64,000 nucleotides of DNA from Streptomyces cathayae (lineage in GTDB: Bacteria; Actinomycetota; Actinomycetes; Streptomycetales; Streptomycetaceae). Location: positions 1,922,001 through 1,986,000 of the forward strand of contig NZ_CP121682.1 of assembly GCF_029760955.1 (NCBI RefSeq). The letters are read 5' to 3'. Positions 1 to 7,200 of the stretch are shown here, in pieces (position 1 is the first letter of the stretch; each line of letters opens with the position of its first letter). Below the pieces are notes generated by a model. That model made no database searches. It was given only the letters and a program-made list of their open reading frames with translations, and was not told where the DNA came from. Position numbers and translations under genes: made by a program.

Positions 1-17
1 GGCAGAAGGTGACCGGC

Positions 18-206
18 TCACGGCAAGGGCCTCAGAATTCCCCGGCGCTGCAGTTCCCGGATGCGTTCGGCGATTCTCTGCGGAGCGGCACCGCCGGTGA
101 CGAGCACGCCGGCTTCCGGGTTTCTGCGCACTCTGGATTCGGTGAGTTCACGACAGTCCTCAAGGCCGGCCGACACGACGGGCCCCCTCCTCGCCGCACC
201 GCGCAT
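18..206 (-). CDS. Possible small hypothetical protein
   Basis: A 62-residue reading frame that starts with ATG and ends in TGA near the window edge. Its C-terminal half (VLVTGGAAPQRIAERIREL) looks like a plausible amphipathic helix and is not low-complexity, but I recognise no family. It lies head to head with the antitoxin gene. It may equally be chance, since the GC-rich background opens many frames. Confidence 0.25.
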   Translation of the reverse strand: MRGAARRGPVVSAGLEDCRELTESRVRRNPEAGVLVTGGAAPQRIAERIRELQRRGILRPLP

Positions 207-223
207 CCCATCGGAATCCGTAC

Positions 224-262
224 TAGAATCTGTACAGAATCAAGCCTCTCTATGGGTACGGT
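224..262 (+). promoter_or_regulatory. Candidate promoter/operator of the antitoxin-Fic operon
   Basis: An AT-richer island just before the antitoxin holds the direct repeat AGAATC-tgtac-AGAATC, including a TAGAAT that could serve as a -10 box. Phd-type antitoxins usually repress their own promoter through short repeats, so this is the likely operator. I see no convincing -35 box, so the assignment is tentative. Confidence 0.3.
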
Positions 263-268
263 GACAGC

Positions 269-619
269 GTGGAGATCCCCGAAGTCGTGACCGTCAGCGA
301 CGCGCGCGCGAGGCTGTCGCGGATCCTGACCGACCTGTCGGAGTCCGGCGCGGACGCCGACCCGGTCCTGATCGGCGCCCACCGCAAGCCCCAGGGTGTC
401 CTCCTGTCCGTCGAGGCCTTCGAGGCGCTGAGCGGCCGAGCGGCACGGCGTGCGGCCGTCGCCTCGGCCACCGGTTCCATCGAGGCCGAGGGGCTCCACG
501 CCTCCGAAGCCTCCGACCGGGACGCCGAGGAGTACGTGAAGGGTGACCTCGACGCGGACGCCCTTGTCGCTCGTGCGATCGCCCGCCACCGAACGACTTC
601 GCAGCGGCGGGCAGGGTGA
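269..619 (+). CDS. Phd/YefM-type antitoxin
   Basis: A 116-residue protein with the N-terminal pattern of the prevent-host-death/YefM fold (VTVSDARARLSRILTDL, then PVLIGAHRKPQGVLLS), which binds operator DNA in this family. The C-terminal third is acidic and presumably wraps the toxin. Its stop overlaps the GTG start of the Fic gene (GTGA), so the two are translationally coupled, the usual antitoxin-first order. With the Fic gene interrupted downstream, the antitoxin is probably a leftover. A GTG six codons further in is an alternative start. The family call is firm; its pairing with Fic rests on gene order. Confidence 0.8.
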   Translation: MEIPEVVTVSDARARLSRILTDLSESGADADPVLIGAHRKPQGVLLSVEAFEALSGRAARRAAVASATGSIEAEGLHASEASDRDAEEYVKGDLDADALVARAIARHRTTSQRRAG

Positions 620-1077
620 ACGATCCGTACGCCATGCCCAACGGCGTGCTGCGCAACAAGCTCGGCATCACCGACCCCCGGCTGCTCGCGGCAGCGGAGG
701 CGGACATCACCCGGGCGCGCCTCGTCATGCTCACCGAACGCCCCCTGCCCGGCGCGTACGACCTCGGCCATCTCCAGGCTTTCCATGCCACGGTCTTCGG
801 CGACATCTATCCATGGGCAGGCGAGTTACGCACCGTGAACATCGCCAAGCGCACGCCGTTCTGCCCAGTGAGGAACTTGGTGCCCTACGCAGGAGAGGTC
901 TTCGAACGTCTCGCCTCGTCCGGCCATCTGCGAGATCTCCCCCAGCAGGAGTTCGTCATCCGACTGGCCGAGCTGTACGGCGATTTGAACGTCCTCCACC
1001 CGTTCCGCGAGGGCAATGGCCGTGCCCAGCGGGCGTTCCTGGCGCAGCTCAGCGCCGACGCGGGATACGACGTCAAC
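616..1077 (+). pseudogene. Fic/Doc toxin, 5' part (interrupted by TnpB element)
   Basis: This codes for the first 154 residues of a Fic-domain protein. The Fic motif HPFREGNGRAQR is intact, so the catalytic His and the phosphate-binding loop are there; such enzymes transfer AMP or another nucleotide to target proteins. A flap-like segment precedes it. The reading frame is native up to Asp-Val-Asn, after which it runs into insertion-sequence DNA and continues as about 109 meaningless residues to a stop at 1407. The missing C-terminus is found downstream of the element. The truncated product keeps the active site, so residual activity cannot be excluded. Confidence 0.85.
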
Positions 1078-2332
1078 GGACCCGGGACTGAAGTCCCGGG
1101 CTTGCAGAACGGGCGCCACTGGCGGTGGTGCTGCGTTTGCGTCCTGTCCCACGTCCCGGTCCGGCAGGTGGGTCTGGGGCGGTTGACTGCGCCCCGCGTC
1201 GCCACGACTCCCACGCTCTCGCGCGGATGTTGCGGGAGCTGTTCCGGTCCGCGTGATCAACGAATCCGCAGGACCGGCATGCGAACCGGGCCTGGGAGAC
1301 CCGGTTCGCCCGGTCGAGGTGCCCGCACTCGGCGCAGGTGCGGGAGGTGTACGCCGGATCGACGTACACCACCGGCACCCCCGCCCGGCGGGCCTTGTAC
1401 GCGATGAACGCCCCCAGCTGGGCGAAGGCCCAGCTGGAGTGGGTGGCCCGTTGGGGCTTGCGAAGCCGTACCCGTCCGCGGATGCCGGTGAGGTCTTCCA
1501 GGGCGATTCCGCGGCCGGTGCGTTCTGCCTCGGCCACCACATGTTTCGCGATCTTGTGGTTGATGTCCTTCGCCCGCCGGGCCTCCTTGCGGCGGCGCTT
1601 CTTCAGCCGCCGTCGGGCGGACGGGGTGTTCTTCTTCTGCAGTTTGGTGCGGAGTGTGCGTTCCCGGGTGCGGATGCGGTTGAGTTCCCGGCCGGCCATG
1701 ATCTCGCCGTCCGAGGTGGTGGCGATGTTGACGATGCCCAGGTCGATGCCGAGGAAGTCCACCGGCTCCGGGTTCAGCGGCGCCTCGGGGACCTCGCAGG
1801 TGGCGTTCAGGAACCACCTGCCGTCCCGGCAGAGGAGGTCGGACTCGCCCCTGCGGTAGAGGGCCAGGGTGGCCAGTTGCTCCGGTGAGGCGGTGAACGC
1901 CACGTCCTTCACCCGCCCGGAAGTCGTCCAGATCGACACCCGGCGCCGGTCGGTCTGCCAGGACAGCATCCGGTCGTCGAAGGGCTGGGCGCCGGAGGGA
2001 CGAAAAACGACGGGTTTCCGGGTGGCGCGGCGGTGGCGTGCCGAGCCGGGACGGCCCAGGCGACCCGCCGCCAGGTTCGCCCGCAGGGTGGCGTAGGCGT
2101 CGCAGGCCTTCTTGATCGTGTGCTGGGCCGCCTGCGCGCCCAGGTTCCACCGCGCCTTGATCTCGGTGTAGGTGTGCTCACGCAGCGCAAAGTTCCGCTT
2201 CACGCCCTTCTCGAAGGCGACCTCACTCGCCCAGGTCGCCGCTTCGTTGCAGGCCCGCAGGGTCGCCTCCAGCGCCGCCGCCTGCACCGGCGTCGGCAGC
2301 AGCCTGACCTGCACCACCAGCTTCACGATCAC
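1073..2332 (-). CDS. tnpB: TnpB RNA-guided nuclease
   Basis: A 419-residue TnpB. The N-terminal helix-turn-helix-like domain (VRLLPTPVQAAALEATLRAC) is followed by a RuvC fold with all three acidic positions visible: Asp in DLGIVNIAT, Glu in ALEDLTGIR and Asp in HADRNSSRNI. A zinc ribbon CAECG...CRSCG sits between the last two. TnpB proteins cut DNA guided by an RNA made from the element's own 3' end. Here the reading frame runs through that end and stops 5 bp inside the flanking fic sequence, so the last residues depend on the insertion site. The protein looks active; expression is unknown. Confidence 0.9.
   Translation of the reverse strand: MIVKLVVQVRLLPTPVQAAALEATLRACNEAATWASEVAFEKGVKRNFALREHTYTEIKARWNLGAQAAQHTIKKACDAYATLRANLAAGRLGRPGSARHRRATRKPVVFRPSGAQPFDDRMLSWQTDRRRVSIWTTSGRVKDVAFTASPEQLATLALYRRGESDLLCRDGRWFLNATCEVPEAPLNPEPVDFLGIDLGIVNIATTSDGEIMAGRELNRIRTRERTLRTKLQKKNTPSARRRLKKRRRKEARRAKDINHKIAKHVVAEAERTGRGIALEDLTGIRGRVRLRKPQRATHSSWAFAQLGAFIAYKARRAGVPVVYVDPAYTSRTCAECGHLDRANRVSQARFACRSCGFVDHADRNSSRNIRARAWESWRRGAQSTAPDPPAGPGRGTGRKRSTTASGARSASPGLQSRVR
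1081..1100 (-). repeat. Right-end hairpin of the TnpB element
   Basis: CCCGGGACT and AGTCCCGGG form an almost perfect hairpin at the tnpB 3' end of the element. In this family this end is both the transposase recognition hairpin and the scaffold end of the guide RNA (omega RNA), with the guide read from the adjacent host DNA. Confidence 0.6.
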
Positions 2333-2475
2333 CGAACCTACACACCCGTACGACCAGCCACCGCACGTTCACCCGTCATCACCCGGCCGAGTGAACCCAC
2401 ACCGGCACAGCAGCACGGCCCCACCGGACACAACACCCGGCCGCTCCGCGCCGCGACCACGAGGATGCGATTCCT

Positions 2476-2495
2476 CCGGGGGCTGAAGCCCTGGG
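2476..2495 (-). repeat. Left-end hairpin of the TnpB element
   Basis: An imperfect hairpin (CCGGGGGCT, GA loop, AGCCCTGG) about 25 bp inside the other end of the element. It shares the CTGAAG apex with the right-end hairpin, as expected of paired subterminal structures in IS605-type elements. Confidence 0.5.
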
Positions 2496-2519
2496 GTTCC
2501 TCGCAAGAATCTGCTGAAC

Positions 2520-2630
2520 TGGTCGGGCATGGACGCTCAACGTAATGAGGACGCCTCGGTAAAAAGCTTCCTCGGCGACAACAGCCTGTTGGAGCAGATA
2601 CTCGACAAGATCATCACCACCACGGAGTGA
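2520..2630 (+). pseudogene. Fic/Doc toxin, 3' part
   Basis: The C-terminal 36 residues of the interrupted Fic protein, starting WSGMDAQRNEDASVKSFLGD and ending in TGA. There is no start codon or ribosome site of its own. It joins in frame to the upstream part at Asp-Val-Asn. Precise restoration of the frame shows that the insertion left no large deletion. Confidence 0.8.
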
Positions 2631-2784
2631 CACAGCTGCCTCCCAACCGACAAGCGCGGCACCTGACGTCCGGCGCGCTTCAGGCCGGCACGGAGTGCGC
2701 CGGTTCCCTGACCACGCCTGTTCCCAGGCTCCAGCCGGTAAACGATCTTCCTGTCGAACTCGGCGAAGCCGAGTTCCCAGTGGT

Positions 2785-3093
2785 GAAGAGCAGGCTCTCG
2801 CGTTCGAACAGATCGACCGCGTAGTCGGGCGGCAACTCCTCGACCGGCAGAACCACCTCCTCGTGCACTTCGAAACGCCTGCGGCTCGTCGCCAGCAGCA
2901 GACACTCGCTCCCATCGAGAAGTAAGGGCTCCAACTGCCGCTGACTCGCCGCGTTGTCGCCGATGAGTAACGCCCCCTCGTCCGCGAGGCGGCTCCGCCA
3001 CATCGCGACCCGGACCTCCGTGACGTCCCCCAGGTCGTCACCGACCGGCATGTGCTGCGCCAGCAGCGAGGCCAGCGCCTCGGCGTGTGCCCG
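2785..3093 (-). pseudogene. NB-ARC ATPase fragment (AfsR/SARP-type regulator remnant)
   Basis: About 100 codons of an internal NB-ARC segment: AEALASLLAQHMPVGDD, then WRSRLADEGALLIGDNAAS (the Walker B-like LLLLDNA region), then CLLLATSRRRFEVHEE and PPDYAVDLFERES. This is the middle of the nucleotide-binding domain of the large AfsR-like regulators of Streptomyces. The frame is closed upstream by a TGA, and the P-loop, the DNA-binding part and the tetratricopeptide part are all absent. It is therefore a gene remnant. Confidence 0.6.
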
Positions 3094-3283
3094 TCACGCA
3101 CTCGTTGCCGGAGGGCAAGTCCTCGTTCGGCCTGAAACACCCTGGGAGTGCAGATGTCCGCGCCGCGGGCCGATCTGGGGGTGCTGTGGCGCGCGGGGTG
3201 GGAGGGGAGCGAGTCTGCTCGGGGCTCGGTTCGGATGGTGCCGGACCCTGGGCGCCCGGCACCGTCCGGGTGTCGGGCTCCGG

Positions 3284-4078
3284 TCAGACCGAGGTGCGGA
3301 AGGCGGGGAGGTAGCCGCTCGACTGGCCGGTGGCCTTCGGGTGGTAGGAGTTTTCGATCGGGACCGTCACGCTGTGGAGCCAGGCGTCGCCCGAGCAGAG
3401 CTCGTGGCCGGTGAACTCGTCCACCACGCTGGAGAAGGCGAACCCGGCGTTGGCCGCCCGCTTGGCGATCACCCCGTTCATCACGTCCGAGGCGTTGTTG
3501 ATCGCGCCGCGCTCGGTCTCGGTGAGTCCGGCGATGCAGCTGCCCGAGAGCTTGTAGAAGCGCGGGTACCCCAGGACCACCACGCGGGCCTGCGGGGCGC
3601 GCGAGCGGATGCTGTTGTACATCGTGTCGAGCTTGCCCGGGAGGGAGCTGTTCATGAGGGAGATGGCCGAGTTGACGCGGCTGACGCAGGTCGCCTCGCT
3701 CTGCAGCACACAGGCCTGCATGACGTCCGCGAAGCCCATGTCGTTCCCGCCCGCGGTGACGCTGACGAGCGTGGTCGATGTGTTCAGCGCGCTCAGCTGA
3801 CCGCTGGAGACGCTGCTCGTGGTCGCGCCGCTGCAGGCGGCGAACTTGAACGAGGACGGGGCGTTCGCGGCGGCCCAGAGTTGGGGGTAGGCCTTGGTGC
3901 TGCGTCTGCAGTCGCCGCTCTCGGACGTGTAGCTCCCGGCGCCCACACCGGAGGAGTAGGAGTCGCCGAGAGCGACGTAGTGGTGGCCGGCCGCCGAGGC
4001 CGGCTGCGCCATGCCGAGGACGGCTGCGGCACCCATGACGAAGGCCAGCACGGAGGCCCGGAGAGAACGCACTGACAT
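3284..4078 (-). CDS. Secreted SGNH/GDSL lipase-esterase
   Basis: A 264-residue extracellular lipase/esterase. A signal peptide (MSVRSLRASVLAF..., Ala-rich h-region, cleavage likely after ASA near residue 29) leads into block I YVALGDSYSSG with the nucleophile Ser40, block III GGNDMGF and a C-terminal SYHP with the catalytic His. The overall pattern, with six spaced cysteines and YPRFYKL, matches the Streptomyces rimosus GDSL lipase group. I chose the ATG that begins a normal signal peptide rather than a TTG 17 codons upstream. An inverted repeat sits in the presumed leader. Confidence 0.9.
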   Translation of the reverse strand: MSVRSLRASVLAFVMGAAAVLGMAQPASAAGHHYVALGDSYSSGVGAGSYTSESGDCRRSTKAYPQLWAAANAPSSFKFAACSGATTSSVSSGQLSALNTSTTLVSVTAGGNDMGFADVMQACVLQSEATCVSRVNSAISLMNSSLPGKLDTMYNSIRSRAPQARVVVLGYPRFYKLSGSCIAGLTETERGAINNASDVMNGVIAKRAANAGFAFSSVVDEFTGHELCSGDAWLHSVTVPIENSYHPKATGQSSGYLPAFRTSV

Positions 4079-4107
4079 AGCGGTCAGCCCTTCGAAGTGC
4101 GAGAGAG

Positions 4108-4135
4108 GAGTGGTTGGTTGACGAAGCAACCACTC
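4108..4135 (-). promoter_or_regulatory. Inverted repeat in the lipase leader
   Basis: GAGTGGTTG and CAACCACTC form a perfect 9-bp inverted repeat around a 10-nt centre, about 30 bp before the lipase ATG. It could be a repressor operator or an mRNA hairpin. It is the only perfect palindrome in this interval. Confidence 0.45.
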
Positions 4136-4263
4136 TTCTAGCAGGGCTGGAACTCGTCAGTAACACCTCGGCGAAAAGCCGCCCGTAATGCCTGAATGAT
4201 TATTCAGGCGGGCCGTCTCCGCGCGTAGATAAACCCCTTCCGTCTAAGGGAATTCACAGTTCT

Positions 4264-7200
4264 TCAGATGACGTTCCGATCCCCCGAGGGGCCCCGGCCG
4301 GCGCTCCGGGGGCCGGCCGCGCGGGTGATGGCCGATTCGACGGCGGCGATGCGGTCGCCGAGGAGTGCGAGGGCGGCGACCGCGCGGGCGAGGGCGTCGT
4401 CGTCGGGGCCGCCGAGGGTGCGGGTGCGCAGGTGGGCCGCCTTCACCTCGCCCCAGCGGTCGGCCTGCGCGGGGGTGAGGGTGCCGCGCAGTTCGGCGAG
4501 TTTGAGCAGGTTCGCCTCCGCGCCGGTGGTGAGGGTCTGCGCCTCGGCCGTGTAGTGGTCCTCGATGACGGCGGTGAGTTCGGCGTCGTTCATGACGGGC
4601 TGGATCCGCTGGGCGATCTTGTTCATGTTGCGGTAGGAGCCCTGGAGGCGGAACGGCGGCTCGGTGCGGGCGTCGTCGGACTGGGCGGCGGAGGCGATGT
4701 AGGCCGCGTTGACCGCGAGGACCGTGCGGCGGGCGGTGAGCAGGTGGCGCAGTACGGCCAGGACGCGGTCCAGTTCGGTGGGGGCGTAGGGGTGGGTGAG
4801 CCGGTCGGCGTGGGCCGTGGGGTCGCCCCCGGCGAGGCGGATCAGCAGGTCGAGGTCGGCGCGGTCGCGCCCGGCGAGCGGGGCGAGGACCGGGTTGGCG
4901 GTGAGGGCGTTCTCCACGAAGCTGGCGGCGAAGGCCTCTTCCTTGCCGGTGAGGACGTCGCCGAGGTTCCACACGTCGGCGCGGTTGGCCAGCATGTCGG
5001 GCACCCGGAAGAGTTCGCCGGACTCGGTGTACGGGTTGCCGGCCATGCAGACGGCGAACCGCTTGCCCCGCAGGTCGTAGGTGCGCGGCTCGCCCTCCCA
5101 CACGCCCTCCACCCGGCGGGTGGCGTCGCACAGCGGGATGAACTTCTGGAGGAGTTCGGGCGAGGTGTGCTGGATGTCGTCGAGGTGGAGAAGGGTGTTG
5201 TTGCCGGCGGCCAGCGCGAAGTTGATCTTCTCGATCTCCTGGCGTGCGGTGGCGTTCGGTGCCTCGGCCGGGTCGAGGGAGGTGACGGAGTGGCCGAGCG
5301 CGGGGCCGCTGATCTTCACCAGGACGAGGCCGAGCCGGTCGGCGACGTACTCCATGAGGGTGGTCTTGCCGTAGCCGGGCGGGGAGAGAAGGAGCAGCAG
5401 TCCGCCGGTGCCGGTGCGTGCGGACTCGCCGGTGGTGCCGAGCTGTTTGGCGAGGCTGTCCCCGATGAGGGGGAGGTAGACCTCGTCGACCAGGCGGTTG
5501 CGGACGAAGGTCGACATCACCCGCGGGCGGTGGTCGTCCAGGCGCAGCCGGGTGCGTTCGGCATCGACCAGGGCGGTGCGGCGGCGCTGGAAGGCGCGGA
5601 AGGCGGGGGTCTCGTGCTCCCTGAACTCCTGGGTGCGGGAGAGGAATTCGTCCAGGCGGAGGGTCAGGCGCCGGTCGGTGATGCGGGGGTGGGTGCCGAG
5701 CAGGCCCTCCACGGTGGTGGCCAGGGGTGCGTCGGACTCGTGGCGGGGCTGGTCGGGGCAGAGTTCGGCGGCGACGGCCTCGGCGAGGTCGCCGGGGGTG
5801 AGGTGGGTGCCGGTGGCGGCGGCGTACGCGGACAGCCAGGCCTCGACGAGTTGGCGGCGGGCGGTGAGGTCGGTGAGGGCGGGCAGGTCCTCGTCGTAGG
5901 CCTCGGTGGCGACGGTGCGGCGGAACTTGTCGAGCAGGGTGCGGGCCTGTGCGCTGATGACGAACCCGTCGGGGCCGGTGGTGAGTTCGTCGAAGAGGTA
6001 GGCGGCGCAGGCTTCCGGTCGGACGGTCGCGTCGGGGTGCCGGTCGGCGATCGTGCGGGCGAGTTCGGTGTGCAGGTCGGCGAGCGCCGGGGGCGGGCCG
6101 AAGGCGTCGCGGACCCGGGCCAGGGAGCGGGCCCGGCGGGTGAGGTCGGCGCGCTCGGCGGTGGTGGTGGCGTGGGTCCAGTGCAGCAGGGCGAGGGCGC
6201 GGGCGGCGGGCTCGTGGCGCAGGGCTCCGGCCCCCTCGTGCAGGCGCAGCACGGCGGTGAGGATCGCGGTGGTGTCGTGGTCGTGGACGCCGCGCTCGTA
6301 TCCCTCGTCGTAGGCCTCCTCGGCGGCCCGGCGCACCAGGGTCTCGAGGTCGTCGGCGCCGTTCAGGGCGTCGGGGCCGTGTTCGTGCAGGAGGCGGGCG
6401 GCGAGGTGTTCGGCGCGGTAGACCTCGGGCGACTCGGAGGGCAGATGCCGCTCCCAGTGGCGGCGGCCCTCGGTGAGGGCGGGGTCGGTGACGGGGCTGC
6501 GGTAGTCGGTGCCGGTGAGGGCGAAGGCGAGGGTGTCGCCGTGCGGGACGAGGGTGAGGTCGAGGGGTTGGGTGGTGACGGCGAAGCGGTGGCCGCCCAG
6601 GCGGATGGCGCGGCCGCCGTCGGCGTAGAGGTCGGTGCGGTCGCGCAGGGCGCGGGCGGCTTCCTGCCGGGCGGAGCGGAGGCGTCCGTCGAGTTCCTCG
6701 GCCCGGACGCGGTCGCCGAGTTCGCGCAGTTCACCGGCGGTGCGGCGGACCTTGGCGACCAGCGGGTCGGAGGCGAAGTAGGTGCTGACCTCGTCGGTGT
6801 CGGCGAGGGTGGTGGAGCGGCGGGCGATGGTCGAAAGGACGCGGTCGGCGGCGGAGGCGAGCTGTTCGGCGCGGCGGGCGCGGGCGTCGGTGAGGCTCTG
6901 TGTGCGGGCGGCGAAGGCCTCGTAGATCTCGGTGCGCTGGTCGGCGAGTTCGCCGAGGACGTCGTCGAACTCCGCGAAACGGGACTCCAGGGTTTCCAGC
7001 TGGGCCAGTACGCGGGTCAGTTGTTCGTCGCAGGACTCGGGGTCGGTGGCGCCGGCGAGGGCGCCGGTGACCGTCTGGCCGAGCAGGGCGATCTCGGCGG
7101 TGAATCCGGCGCGTGCCTCCCGGTCGCGCAGGCCGCGGCGGCGGGCGTCGAGGGTGGCGCGGGCGCGGTTGACGCCGCCGAGGGCCTCGGCGACGCGTTC

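Larger units (their letters stand above)
1078..2519 (-). mobile_element. Solitary TnpB element (IS200/IS605 superfamily, IS1341-like)
   Basis: About 1.44 kb inserted in the fic gene. Joining the flanks restores one open frame across the Fic domain (Asn followed by Trp-Ser-Gly-Met), which fixes the ends to within 3 bp because AAC is shared by both junctions. It has no inverted repeats; instead each end carries a subterminal hairpin with a CTGAAG centre, as in IS605-type elements. Only tnpB is present and no Y1 transposase tnpA, so movement would need a transposase supplied elsewhere. The insertion orientation puts the RNA-guide end of the element next to the 5' part of fic. Confidence 0.85.
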
